Assembly (NCBI RefSeq): GCF_036373705.1
Contig: NC_089856.1
Span: 7,926,001 to 7,990,000, forward strand
DNA from: Amia ocellicauda
Taxonomy: Eukaryota; Chordata; Actinopteri; Amiiformes; Amiidae
Direction: 5' to 3'
Length of the DNA stretch: 64,000 nucleotides
Of the stretch, positions 1 to 14,000 are shown piece after piece; position 1 is the stretch's first letter; each line of letters opens with the position of its first letter. A program made the position numbers and the translations under genes. The notes beneath the pieces were generated by a model. That model searched no databases. It was not told the origin of the DNA and saw only the letters and a program-made list of their open reading frames with translations.

Positions 1-2100
1 TGTATATTGGTGGCAAAAGAGGGGACACTTTTTAACATAGATATTCCCAATGAAGAAAAAAAAACAGGTTTCTCTTATTTAATAATCAGTTATTCCCATG
101 TGTAGAGGCATTGTGTTTTCACCAAGGCAAAAGAACAACCATCAAGAAGTCCTCCACGAAATATGGTCACAAGATACGCACAAGATACAGAATGGGTCCA
201 TTCCTGACAGAGGATGAGAGAGTGTGTGAGAGAGACGGAGCTGAAACTAAATTAATTACGGCTCCTTGTTACTCAACTCTGTCATTTCAGGATACTGTTT
301 CCAACCATGCTCCTCGCCAAAAGTCCCTTTTCAGATTGGTTTCACTTTTTTACTCTTTACTCTTTTTACTCTAGTTCCCTTTCCTACATGGACACTAATC
401 TGACTATGATCTACTGTGATAATATATATGACATATGAAATCAGGAATCTTCACATTCTGATTCTTACTTAATTTTAAATAATTAAATACACATTTTCAC
501 AGGATTTCATTTCTTCTGACCAGTTCTCAATGACTACATTCACTTTAGTGAATGTGACTTTAGTTAAATAAGGCTGGTGAAAGGCAACATTTCCTTGAAG
601 GATCTTGAGGAAGCCTTTGTCAGACATCTGTCTTGAAAAAATAAGCTGAGAATATGCTGCATAGTTGTTACCTTATAAATAACATCAATTTCCATAGAAT
701 GACATTTCCAGAACTTCCTGTAGTGGGAATTCTGTGTAATTAATAGATTGCAAACTTGGGCACGCTAGTTTGGTAAATTGCTTTGTATGAATCCACAGCA
801 CATAAACTGAAATAAAAACTAATTAAGAAATATTTTTTAGTACCTCATCAGCCCTGTTCAACATTAACAACTCATACCTAGCGAGCCAACAGTGCTCCTT
901 CCAACCCCAAATATTCATGAATATTGATTTCAGCATTTTCTGCTTTGGGGGTTTCTCAATTCAAGGCATTGTGAACACAACATTATATCATAATTTATAG
1001 GTTATTATGGCCTAGCAGGCGCGATGGGATACTTAGCAGTCTGGTCACAGTCTGTTAGTGTGTAAAGTTGTCTTTTACATTTTTTTCTCAACAACAGAAA
1101 CAACACTCACCCATAGTATGTTTAATTTGTGATTGCTCTCTTTTAATGCAAAGAAGTCTTAGCATTCGTCTTATCCCATAAGTCTGGGCTGAGATTGCTG
1201 TATTCACAATTGAGGAAGTGTTCAATGCCCCTAAAAATGTCTCATTGATGGTGGCATTCACAAAGCCCTTTGGTGCAAAAACAAAATGGCACAAACGACA
1301 GCCTTGTATTGACATCTGCCAAACTGACAAATGCCAATTTAGTGAAAAAAACATAATCCCAATTAGTCTGAATAACTTACCTTATTTGTCTGTATTTTAC
1401 TTTATTAATTTAATTTTATAAATTAATACATATTTGAGTATTATTATTTATTATTTATTTCTTAGCAGACACCATTATCCAGGGTGACTTACAAAATATA
1501 AGAGTAATGCAAAATGCAATAATACAGTACAATTCAAGGCATAATACATAGGCCTACTGTGTAGCTGCAAGTAAATATAATCATACAGAAAACAATATCT
1601 TGTAAATATGGTGTTTAAGTGACAATATTGTTGTAGTAGTCTTGTACTGTTGATATGTATTTAATCACACGATTGAAATACATATTTCGAAATATAATGT
1701 ATTATATGTGTAATTAGAAGAGGAATAACCAACCAAACATGATGAATCAAGTAAAAGAGAGAGATCCATTATCTCTATTTTTATCTTGTTTGTTTATCCA
1801 TCCAAAAGCCTCCTAGATATTGAAGTATTGTACATCATCTGGTACTCTACAGTAAAGTGCTTTATTTATAAAATAAAAATGGATTAAAAGCATTACAATT
1901 GAAAATTATAGAGCGGGTATTCTTAATGACAGCAAATGGCAATTAAATAAACATTGTTTAATTGATTAATTCATTAAAAACAGGGTTACACAGTGCTTGA
2001 TTTGTCGCCAGAGTATATTTAGTGACAGCAGTTTAACTGTATGTTGCATTTTAATTAGTACTACTAGCTTAATAACAAGAGATGACGTGTGCTCTGCACG
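1..2100. other. Upstream flank of lypd1-like gene
   Basis: This AT-rich stretch has no ORF that resembles a known protein. The only recognisable element is an L2-type LINE tail near 1440-1555. The short ORFs here (for example 111-374 and 1088-1354) lack domains, coding bias or splice context. Confidence 0.6.
1440..1555 (-). mobile_element. L2-clade LINE 3' end fragment
   Basis: The plus strand reads a TTATTTATT-rich lead, then cttagcagacaccattatcc, then agggtgacttacaa, which is the reverse complement of the conserved fish L2 LINE tail. The following bases (aaaatataag, then caataatacagtacaattca and aggcataata) match the second copy near 4640-4715 almost base for base. Both therefore come from the same LINE family in the same orientation. 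Only the 3' end is present, as expected of a 5'-truncated insertion. Confidence 0.75.
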
Positions 2101-2408
2101 GTAATTCACACTTGCACGACAGCAGTCCCTTTTGAAACGCCGTCAATGTCTCTTTAAAACGTTTAGTTTCAAGATATTTCCGATATCATCCGTCTGTACT
2201 GGCAGCAGCAGCAGCAGCAGCAGCAGCTCCGCAAAGGCTGCGCACATCGCACTTGCTCTGGTAGGACTGCCTGTGCCTTCAGAAATACAGCTGTGGCGGC
2301 TTCGGCAGCAGCTGGAATCACAGTAATATCACGTTATCTGAGCAGCTGCTGAAAGAAAGCGCTGTGTTTGGAGCGGCGCGCAGGTCTGTTCATGGACGTG
2401 ACGAGAAC
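2100..2408 (+). promoter_or_regulatory. lypd1: Putative 5'UTR/promoter of lypd1-like gene
   Basis: GC content and CpG frequency rise sharply here relative to the AT-rich flanks (for example gcactttgtg-type and gagcggcgcg segments), as expected around a CpG-island first exon. It holds a CAG run at 2202-2227, several CAGCAGCTG-like palindromes, a 64-codon ORF at 2132-2326 with a run of nine serines, and an out-of-frame ATG at 2392. The transcription start is not determined, so how much of this is transcribed is unknown. Confidence 0.45.
2202..2227 (+). repeat. CAG/GCA trinucleotide run in 5' leader
   Basis: Eight uninterrupted GCA units lie about 180 bp upstream of the lypd1-like start codon, in a GC-rich stretch that is probably 5'UTR. 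The related motifs cggcagcagctgg and gagcagctgctg follow downstream. In one frame the run would encode serines within the 2132-2326 ORF. Confidence 0.9.
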
Positions 2409-2460
2409 ATGCACCCGCTACTGCTGTGCGCGACTTTGTGCGGATGCGTTTTCACTTCAG
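2392..2460 (+). other. Upstream out-of-frame ATG overlapping lypd1 start
   Basis: An ATG at 2392 lies 17 nt before the main start and in another frame. It has a weak Kozak context (T at -3, G at +4). Read through the two lypd1 splice junctions, this frame stays open for 23 codons in exon 1, 46 in exon 2 and 14 in exon 3, then stops in exon 3. That makes 83 codons overlapping the Ly6 frame. Translation is not shown, and there is no homology I recognise. Confidence 0.4.
2409..2460 (+). CDS. lypd1: lypd1-like coding exon 1 (signal peptide)
   Basis: This exon holds the first 17 codons plus one base of a hydrophobic signal peptide. It is followed by donor gtaaag at 2461 (phase 1). Confidence 0.88.
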
Positions 2461-5400
2461 GTAAAGTTCCCAACTAATATCTTTCTGTTTTGCTGAAAAT
2501 GGACAGAGTTTTAATCTGTGGCGTTGTGGTTTTAACGCATAGATACTACGATTTGTAATGTTATTTATTTTAATTGGAATTACAATGTTCCTGTTGTGTA
2601 GACTAATAGACTAGCTCCTGATATTAAACACGACACATATTGATAATGTACAGGCAGGTATCCAATGTTAATACACGTGTTGAATAAAATAATAAACGGT
2701 TTTCATAGATAAGAAATGGACATTATAATAATGTCAATTTAACTATTATAGCCTACCGTCCCTGATCCCAACTCCAGTTACCGCACATCCTGCGCACACA
2801 TCGAGCTAAAAGCTAATTTTGTTTTCAGTTTGACATCTTCAGCTACGTTTTGATTTAAAGTGAAGTATGACATACTTGGTGAAGGTTAGTACTGCTCTTA
2901 CTACTGTCTGAGTAGAGACGGTGCTGGTGAGAGCGCTTGCTGGCGTCGCGCTGCTTCTATTGACACCCAATGGACCCAGGAGTCAAGAAACGCAGCCACG
3001 GCTTCTGCATTAGTCAGCCAGCTGTGAACTAGTCTTTTGTTTACTATGGTTTTTTTTCCCCTAATTAAATGCCTACTGTATTTCCTCCACCTTTTCCGCC
3101 TTTTACGAGCTACAAGTTGATTTGGCAAACCGAATGGGATGCGAAAATGACAATATTTGAGTATATTAGTCGCTTTTTGTGCTTTATTGACCTGTTTGTG
3201 GCAGTGCCTGAGACATTTCCTCTATTTCTGTTATTAGAGTTAAGAGAGCAATATGTCTTCTGTTTATACTGGCCAGACCCCATCAGTGCTATACAAGATA
3301 CTGGACAGTAATTACAGATTTCGAGCATGTTTTTTGGTTAAAGTGACGGTAGTTGGCGAAAATAGAACCCATCACCCCAATACGAACTAATTTGAGATTT
3401 GTAATGTCCGCAATTGAAGGCAAATGATGATAAAACTCATATGATGTACAAACTGTGGTCAACTAATGGTCTACGGCTTGTAACTAAAGCACTTTCTAGG
3501 GGAATAACAGAGAGCGAAACATGTTCTTAGATTTATTAGATTTTACTACTTACTCTACTAATATAATTTAAATAATAATATTCATAATATTAATATTCAA
3601 TTAGAGGTTCATATGATATGGAAAATCATATGACAAAGTTTAAAAATAACTATTTTGAAAACGTAGCATTCAATACCCTTAAAGTAATATACATATCTGT
3701 ATGATGTTATTCAAGTGCATTAAGTCTGGATCTCTATGGCTGATACCAGTGGTTGTATTATAACCAATTCTAGTGTTTGTGAGAATGAGCGTGTTGTGCA
3801 AGAAAATTGAGATAATCCATATTTTAGTGCAGATGCAGTCAGTGAAAATAAAATAACCCAGACTAAATAAAAAACAATTTAAGTTTTTTTATTCTGGGAT
3901 AACAGTTGTACTGACAACTTTTTACACATATAGACTAATTAATTTCTTCCAGTTTTTCATTTTATGTAATACATATTTTTGAATCAGTGTTCAGTAAATA
4001 AAAATAAAAACTGACGTTGGATAAGGGTGTCTGCCAATAAATAAATCATAATAATACATAAGCATAGTGTAATTGAAAATGTTTTTAAAATATATATTAA
4101 ATGACTAATTAAAATAAAGGGTGCCAATTGTTTATTGTGACTGTATAAGCAGTAAGTATTTTGTATTCAGTATCTTTATGTACATAATCTGGAAATCACT
4201 GCAGGAACAGAGCTTAGCACAGTCATCAGCTTCTACTTTATGGAAGGTAAAATTGTTTACAAATCTACATACATTTACAATCGTGCCTAAAACTTGATGT
4301 ACCGTATAACTGTATTGGTATTTTTCTCCACACACCTTTGTACCATGTAATGCAATTGTTTTCCTCCAGGCATCACTGTAGCCACTCCAGTTTAACTAAT
4401 CTAAGTAATAATTATTAAAACAAAATAGAAGCAGTGTTTAATTAGAAAAAGAAGAAGAATCTAGTTCAGAGAAACCTTAAAATTGATGTCCAGACTACAT
4501 AAAAAAGCATTTAAATGAGAGAACGCATGCAACAATATTCACCTTGGAAATTTGTTGGAAATAAGCTGTTTCCGATGCTGATGTATTATTATTATATTAT
4601 TTATTTATTAGCAGATGCCCTTATCCAGGGCGACTTACAAAATATAAGTGCAATAATACAAAATATAAGTGCAACAAAGTGCAATAGTACAGTGCAGTTC
4701 AAGGCATAATGCAATTTACAAATTCCAATTAACACAAGTCTATATGAGATATACAGTAAACAATATAAAAGTTTTACATCATAGATGGTTAAAACTAATA
4801 AGTGCAGACAAGATGTTATGTCAAAGGTAAGGGCTAAGGGAAAGGGGGAATAGGGGACATCAAAATAAACAATATGATTAGTAGTAATGCAAAAGCTAGA
4901 AGTATGACAAAACATTGTATAAGTGCAATTTTACAGGATAATAGATTACTAAATTAAAGTACAGTCTGAAAAGATGCATCTTGAGTAATTGCCGGTAGGA
5001 GGTCAGGGACTCTGCTGTTTTGACTTCAGTGGGAAGGTCGTTCCACCACTTAGGGGCCAGGGATGAGAAGGAGCGGCTCTGGAGGAAGGGGAGTGGAGAG
5101 GAGGCAGGGTTAGTCTTCTGGCACCGGAAGACTGCAGAGGTCTGGAGGGGATGTATGGAGAGACGAGGGAATGCAGGTAGCTTGGTACAGTCTGGTCCAG
5201 ACAGCGGTAGGTGAGGATCAGTGTCTTGAACTGAATGCATGCTGGGATCAGGAGCCAGTGGAGGGAGCGGAGCAGTGGAGTAGCGTGTGCGAATGGGTAG
5301 GAGTTTCTAGGTGAATACAAGTCTCCTGTTGCGATGCCTGAATTCATCAATAACATCTCTATAAATTAGTTTGAGGTCCTTATTTAGGTACAGGTGCGCT

Positions 5401-7984
5401 AGTCCATAAAGTCTTTCTTCTTTCATTGTGGAGCACAAATAAGTTTTGAGTAGTTTTACCTCATAGAATGGACGCTCCCCTGTTGCTGTCATGACTGGTA
5501 CGGTATATGAGCAGGTTACAAGTGATGTAACCCTCAGGGAAAAAAGTACTATATTAAGACCCACTCTTTTTTTAACACTCTACTAGCACACGCAGGAGTG
5601 CCTGAGATGCACAGTTCAAATCGTGAACAGGGAGCTCCATTATTTTTTTTAATTTGCCATGGCCCCTAAATATGCCACTGCCATCTAGTATACTAGACAA
5701 CAATGGATATAACTTATTTTGCACGACTGGAAATGTATCTCTGGACCACAATCAAAAGATAATAGTAGACATTTAACATCACAAAAATGTGACCAACTGA
5801 AAGGTCGGCTGAGAGGCATGAGAGCCACCCTGTGGTCACTGGAAGTGCAGGGAAAAATTGTCTTGAATACTATTGAATAAAAGAGATGCATGATTAAATA
5901 AGTATCCATAGCCATGTAAATAACATAGCTGCATTTACCTATGTGCTAATGCATATCATATGTATTAATAGACTAATTGAGATGATTATTGATGATAGTG
6001 AATAATTTCGCAATAAGTGGTTTTCAGAGGAGCCTATATTGGCCTCTTGGTGCTGGAGAACTGAAATACAGTTTACAGAGCCAAGTGAATAAAACGCAAT
6101 GCCCTAAATATATGTACCACATGCCCATTGTTAGACTAAGTGACTATGTTGATTTGAATGTAGAAAACATCAACCACCAAACATTAACCTAAAGGCTTTT
6201 TTTTTGTTTGTTTCTTTAAAATGCCTTACTTCTCCTTCCTGCAACAAGAAAAGACAAGGAGTTTATACCAGAGCAAAAAAGTTGTTCTCAATTATCCGAT
6301 TAACAAGCAATTAGGTTTGCTAGGCCAAGCAGACTGTGGAGGGGAGTTCACCTGGTTAAATAATCATACACTAGTTCTGCAGTATACAACCTGAAAGTCC
6401 CAGGGCAAAAACATCAAAGACGAAGTTCCTCTGTGTGCGTCACCTTATATTCAAACAGGAAACAGGAAGGGAATGTTTGAGTGACACACACAAGGGCCTA
6501 TAGGCAGCTTTCCTTTAGGTTCCCATGGAAAAAGGCTTAATCCCTCCCCCTTTGGGCAATGATTTTGATTAGAAAGATAACTGTGAAACCATGCAAACTA
6601 AGTAAATATCCCAATTGTAATCATGTTAACACATTTTGCTTTAATGCGCCTTATACAAGAGAGTCTTATATAAAAAATGCTAATATAACAGGGCTCACAG
6701 TGTATAAAATTAGTGATTACACAAAGTTAAAGGAGCTACCATGGTTGCTGCCCTGGGTATCTGCCAGTAGATGTATAGGCAACAGGCGGAACATGCAGAA
6801 TTTATCCTTCCTGGTACGAAATCTGATTTGGGACCCTGGCATTGCGCCATCATGCAAATGTTTTGGAGCACAGACACAAAAAAGCCAGGGACACAAAAAA
6901 GAAACTGAAACAACAGACAACATTTACAGCCAACTTTGTTTCACCTCAATTTACCAGCCATCATTTGTGATTATTTCTGAAAACCCATATTTTTTTCTCT
7001 GTGCATCACATATGTTATAATTGGAAAAGCTGTGGCCCGTGAAGAGAGGAGCTGCAAGTTTAATTCCATTTTTGAAAGCAATTGGATATCTCTAAGAGTG
7101 GACACTAAGTAGTGATCTTGATGACACTTCAGGAGGGTTACTGTTAAAGAACAGTCACTCCCCAGCTAAAAGCTTATTCCTCCCTTTGCTCTCAAAAACT
7201 GAAGGGACACCTCTTGTTTAATGAGGCATAGCAAATAATGGCTTATGGGTCAAGTAGCTGATGCCAAAATGGGGAGTTCAGTCAAGAGTAAAAGTCTGTA
7301 GACCCCATGTTGGATGCAGGCTGAAACTGAAAGCAGATTTTTAATTTTCATACTGAAGGCATGCAGAAATTCACATATTTAATTTCAGCAGCAGGGAAGG
7401 TCACCCAGCAGTGCCATGTTGTTAGGCGAGGCATGCTTTCTATATGAGAATTGTTTTTTACATAACAGGCCAATAAATAGATTAAAAAATCTCCATAATA
7501 AAAAAAATGATTCTCCATGCACCTGTGAAATCCATTAATTGTTGACAAGTACTTCATCCCATCTTGTGAAATACAGCTCTTCCAATATTAAAATTTGACT
7601 GTTGTCTTGCTTTGTCAATACTCTTTGGTCTGAGTTTTTGATTTTGGCTTGGCCTGCCAAAGTTAATTGTTGCAAAAAAGATGTTTACTTTTTATTTTTC
7701 CTTCAAAAAGGAAGGTAAACTAATAACATGTCAAACAACAACTACAATTTAATTGTATTGAGTATTGTGTGTCTCATGTACAGCTGGCAGTCCTTAAAGG
7801 CTCCATCATAAAAAATAAAGAGTGGTGACATTATTGACCATGAACATTTTTGTCTTAAGTCTTTTTTTGTTTCAGGCTTAAAAATATGAATTTTTGAACT
7901 GCCTTGAGAGCAGCTGAACACTAAATGGGTTGTAACTAGTGCATTGAACATTTTAATGTAGACAATAGAAAATTATTGTTATTG

Positions 7985-8041
<57 letters not shown>

Positions 8042-10965
8042 GTGACTGAACAGTATCAATGGAGTTTACATGCATTGTTTTTTACTTGTGAACTGATAAA
8101 GCTCATACACATTTGGGTAAAACAAATCCATATCCATTTCAGAATCCATAGAATCCTAATAGACTCCTCAGGTTAGAATCCTCAGGTTTGCAGTCCCCCA
8201 GATGACCACAGAGGATTTCATTTTATGAGTAAATGTGAATTAATTAATTCTATATTTCACAACAAGAGCATGTGCATGCTGGTTTCCAAGCATGGGACCC
8301 AAGACAACAGGAAAACTATTTTTCTCATGACAGCCATATATAGTTCACATGGTTCTCTGTGCTTGTAAACAGAGGTGGGGCTTAGACTTTAAAAGCACCC
8401 TGGGAGGAGAGAAGAGATAAGCTCTGAAACAGATCTGAATGGTCCTGTAAATATTTGTATGTTTTATTGTTGTTTGTCATCAAAAAGTGAGTATGATAAG
8501 AATACACATTTAAATTGAAATGGCACCTTGCCATTGTAGTGGTTGTGGACTTAACCCACTGTCTCAGACATACTCCATTCACCCAATCTGCAAAGCTCCA
8601 AATGAGTGACAAACACAATATGCCAAAAGATCAGCCACTGAATCAATTGTATTTGAATGGTCTACCAAGTCTAGGGGAATTATGTCAATGTAACAAGCTC
8701 ATGTAAATAATAAGACCTGTTAAATGACTTGAGCACATGATGTCTGATATGGTACTTGCCTTTACAGAACTGTCAGAACTGTCTCTTGACATTTGTAAAT
8801 CCCATCTGCAAACATTTATCACTTTGCGTTTTAATTCTTTCCTTTTTTACATGGATTTTTTGTTTGTATGTTGTTTATGTAATGTCTACATTTGTCAAAT
8901 CACGATAAAGCAAAAACAAGAGAAAAACAAGTTCAACTGAAGAATGTGCTGATTTTTTGTGTGTTCCTGCCTTACAAATATGCCTATCTATGTGCTTTTT
9001 TCAAGACAACGAGAAAACAATTGAAATAAAAATGCTACGTTATACACTTGTTCCACATTCATTTGTAAAGTCAAGACCTGATTATCCAGTCTCTTCATTA
9101 TTAACACTTTTAATTTAAATTCACAGAATCATATTATCATTTTCATTATCAATAGTATCAACTTGTTTAATAATTATTCCTAGTAGGCCAACTAAATGTG
9201 CAACATATTTCTATATATTCTAAAGCAACTCAATCATAAACAATATTTTATGAAGTGTTGGATAATAAAAACAAATGGTGATCATCATCATTGTTATTAT
9301 CCTATCAGTGCCAGCTTTTCAGAGAACATGGACAAAACTGGATATAAACATACACTTGGCCTGCGTGTCACAAAGGCACGAGCGATCAGCAAACAGATTT
9401 CCAATAGGCACATGTGCCTGGACCCGAATTGTTCCATTGATCTGTCCACCACACTATCTCCCTGCCCTGCTATCTATAACGCAACCCATCCTTCTGTCCC
9501 ATATCCACCACCTCCACTGCGCCATGCTGTTGACATAATGATCAGGACATTAGGACAAACAGCAGGGTTAAGCCAGTCTGCTCAAGTCTTCAAACATGTC
9601 TGCCATTTATTTGTCTTTAACAGAATGGAGATTGCAAGAGCCCAGAAAGTCTTGCATGGCCTGGGCAAAAAGCAGCTCTATGACAACAATGTTACACCTC
9701 AAGAGTACTGAGTGTTGTGTTTCGTAAAATATATATATAAACACACACACACAAAACAGCACCATCTACTGTTCAGAGGATTTTTAACAGGGCACAACAG
9801 TGAGCTCATGAATATGCATAGGCTGCAGACAGTTTTAGTCTGGACTTGGGCAATATTAAAGCCGTAGTCCAGTCAGACAGATGCATTCATCATATTAATT
9901 CTGGTGTGTACTTGTCCAGAAGCGATGTCATTACATTCTGTTCACGAAAAACCCGTCTCTGGAAAGCTCTGTATCCAATAAATCCTTGTGCAAGATGGGA
10001 TGGAAAAAACAGCTGAGCCACAACTGAGCTATTCGTTCTAATAGTACCTCTGCAGGCACCCATAGGTGTCACTTACACACAGAAAGTTTAGGAAACTCTG
10101 GCAGAGTTAAGGCCACCCAACAGGCAACTTTCAGTCATTGTACTTATGAAAAATCTAAGACACTGTTGGGAACGACCAAGCCCAGACTGGAACCTTGGTC
10201 TGTCTGGTTCACAGGGGCCAACCTGTACTCTGAGTGGAAGCTTTAACCTGTTTACGTATTCTGGAGTTCTTTATTGTTCTTCACCTGTCAGTTATTAGAT
10301 TTAGATCTTTAAATTTTTACAGTAGCTTGGAGGAATGTATAAATTAAATTTTCTTGTGTATCAAAAGGCTTTGAATGTCACCCTGTCAGATTGTAGTGAC
10401 AGCAAGAGAGGCTGAAACAGACAGAGATGGGGGCATAGAAAAAATATCCAATTTCCAGTTTCTGATCGACCTGTTTGATCTGTTCAGTGCCTCAGATTTT
10501 AATAGGGAAGGTTGGTTGAGAAGGGACGGGGGGCAAAGGAAGGAAGTTTTATATGAACTGGGAGAGTCTTTTAAAACATGAGAAAGTGAGAAGTGGGCAG
10601 GGCAGAGAAAATTAGTAGTGATTATATCTACACGATTGAAATAGAAATGGAGAAAGCAAGAGATAGATATGGTCGACACTTTTTTTTTTTACAGAAACTC
10701 AATTATTCACATAGGGCATCACAATGGCATCACATATGGTGCAGCTAAGGGAGGAAGAAAAATATAAATTAGGTTGTGCTGTGAGTGTGAACTGGGAGTG
10801 GCAGATATACAACAAAGGAGCATCACAGAGATATAGACTGAGAAGAAAATGAGAGAACAAGATAGGCACAGACAGTAAGAGAAGGTTTTGGATTGAGAAT
10901 GCAGTCTTTGAAAGGCCAAAGTGCTTCTGTATTTTTTGTTACCCAATCCTTATAGTTGAATGATA

Positions 10966-11022
<57 letters not shown>

Positions 11023-14000
11023 CTTGATTCATCTATGGTTATTGCGTATACCAACATAAAGCAGCCAAAGTGAAAAATGGCAGAAAGCACATGGCAATAT
11101 TTGCTCTTCGGTGTTCTTTCATGGCCATTTATCTAACTAGTTCATCATATCATTAGGGCTTCTGTTGTTAGGTGTTTTCAGCGTGTTTACTCCCCTTTTT
11201 AGTTTCTTAATTAAAATGAAGGGTTGATTGAGGAGTAGGAAGCTAGCATCATTAAACAACAGGCACTTCCGATAGTAAAACCTGTAGGTTAGTACTTGTT
11301 GATTGTGAAATTAAAGAAATTAGTAACATTTGTGATTCTCATTAACTGTCCAAATGTAATGTTTTAATGGGAGCAGCAGCATGGGTTGATACGTGACATT
11401 TGTCGGTGCTTCTACCAATATTTATTTCATTCAAGTTTGCTTAATCAACTACTGAACAGATCAGTTACTACACTGTTCTCATTGGGTTATTACAACCAAC
11501 AAAACTGTAGAGAAAGTGGCAATGTTATGTTCAAGCCAGTGGTTATTAAGCTTTTTGCTCGCTCCCCCATCAGGTCAAGGTGTCGAACAGAGGGGGGAGG
11601 TTGTCGACTGATGCCTTCTTATCTATCACAGCACACCACTGATATAAATATATACCTTTATACTTGTAGATAAAGCCTAGAGACACAGCAGAGTATGACC
11701 ACAACAAATCAAATATTTTTCAGCTCTAAAACACAAGACAGGATAAAAAAAAATTGAATTCAACCCAGGTTTGTGATTGATTCACGACTGTAACAGCAAC
11801 ATACAATAATAAAGCATTTAATGTAGCTGAATTAGGAATGAGAATTAAGACATCTGTTGATCAGACAACACTCCCTATAACAGAAACTACCACCTATAAG
11901 CAACAGGGCATCTTTATTATACTGCTGATGAGCATCAGCTGTATTGGGTTTCACAAATCCCATGAATGTATTACCTCAATTGAACAGGTGTCTGGATTTG
12001 AAGTATTTGGGTTCCTATTATGTATGCATTTCATGCACAGCAATTCCCACCTGTGTCTGTACATCATTAACTGGTAACACATGAAAAGTAGTTAACACCA
12101 GATTTACCAGATGGTTCTATAATCCCAGAGAAAATCTGGAACAGAACTGAAAGGAATTGAATGTGTAAATTAATAATTAAAGCATCCTAAAATGATGCTT
12201 GTGCTTAATTAACAGTATACCATTATTGTAGGGTTATACTACAGTATCAACTTATAGTCCAAAATAGGGGTGTAATGGTATGACATTTTCACTGTATGAT
12301 AACCGTCACAAAAAATATCACAGTATTATGGTGTATTGTTAATATTATTAGCAATTTAGTTTTAATGTATTAAATATGTTTGATAAACACAAACATATTT
12401 CAGTTATTATAATCCATTCTTGAACTTTATTTTGCATATCTTCAACTTAATCAATGTCTCTTAAGACATGAGAGGCAACAAAAACAGAATGTAATGCAAT
12501 ACCTTGCATGAGGAAATGGCAACGGTATGACAACCGTCTGTTTTTATAACCAAGGTGCACCATCAAACTGTTACATCTTAATGTAACTTTATGTATTATA
12601 TTCTAGTTTGACCATATTTGGAATACTGTGTTCAGTTCCAGTTTCTACATTGCAAAAAGTAGAAGTAAAAAAAGAGATGCACATGATGCACATGAAATGT
12701 CTGCTTCTTGCTGTGCTCTCTCTTCACCTGCCTTAAGTCTTCTTGAGAAACTTTCACTTGACCCCATTGCAATATGTCCTACAGAAAAAAGAGATGCTAC
12801 CCCAGACGGAAAGCATGTCAAACAGGCCCTAAGTGAGGAGGAGATGATACCAATGATAAAGTGTGCCTTAGCAGCCCAGACCCATACTATTCACAACATG
12901 ATTTCTTGGCCAAGGCTCTATTCTGCTCAATTAGATAATTATGGACAATTTTCTTAAATTGGTTAACCTATTCCAAAATAAACAATAACCCCAATAACTT
13001 TTTCATGCCCCTGCAATTTTCGAGTGGTAATCTTACCTTAAAGACTGGAAGCCGGTAGCCCACTGCAGTACCACATGAAAATGCTTCCCTGTTGGATCCC
13101 CCTGATCTCTCATCTTCTACCACAACACCAACTGAAATAGACAGAGCCAAGCCCATCATGTCTATGGCAGCATTCTGGCTGGTAAAGGCAGATCCCGCTC
13201 TTTAAATTGCTCAACCACATCAATAAACAGATGATATTACAGGGACCCAACTGATCATAATTGATGGTCATCGCCTCAGTTTTATTCTCTGATTATTCTC
13301 CACAATCTGCCTGCAAGCCTTCCCTGAGATCAGACCCAACTTTTATTGGAAATAAATCTAAAGCTTCCTGATATATTCTGCCATGTTGTGGATCATGCAC
13401 AGACCCCTTCCAAAGGTTGCCACCAAAGACTCTCCATCTCTCCAACCTGGGATCAGTGAGGGCAAGACAGTTCTCTGATGTAGGATTCCCCAGCAATTGC
13501 CACATAGGAAGATGTCACTAATGCTTCACCAGTGAGCATACCTCATAAGTAGGGTCATCTTTATAGAAATCTTTATCGAGCATTATTGCATGCGTTTTGG
13601 TGGATATGTATTTTTTGCTGCCATCATCTTTGCTATACTTCCTTTTTCCAGTTTTGTGCCACAGGGTTCTTTTATTTTAAGCCTCAGTCCAAGATTGTCA
13701 GATACATGACAGTGCTGTACCTCAAATAAAAAAGTGAAATAGAATTTTCATAGCACCGAAATGCAACTGTCAAACCAACAAACCATGAAACTGGATGTAT
13801 TAAGTGTACACACAAAAAAACTAAATGACTGCTACTGGATATAAATTGTGAGTGACTGGAATAGGCAACCGATTTAGCCGCACTTTCAGCCAGGAGAGCC
13901 AGCAGGAGATCCAGTAGGAGCAACTTTTACAGACTACTGGAGTCTTCTTTTTAACCTGGGAGGTTGCACTAGTGGGGTTAATCCCAGAAGAGGCAGAACA

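Noticed and set aside
6559..7020. 153-codon ORF in lypd1 intron 1
   Set aside because: It has no recognisable domain, and its composition follows the AT-rich background.
12600..12650. CR1-like motif (ggaatactgtgttcagttcc)
   Set aside because: It resembles the YCVQF part of CR1 reverse transcriptase, but it is too short and decayed to call an element.
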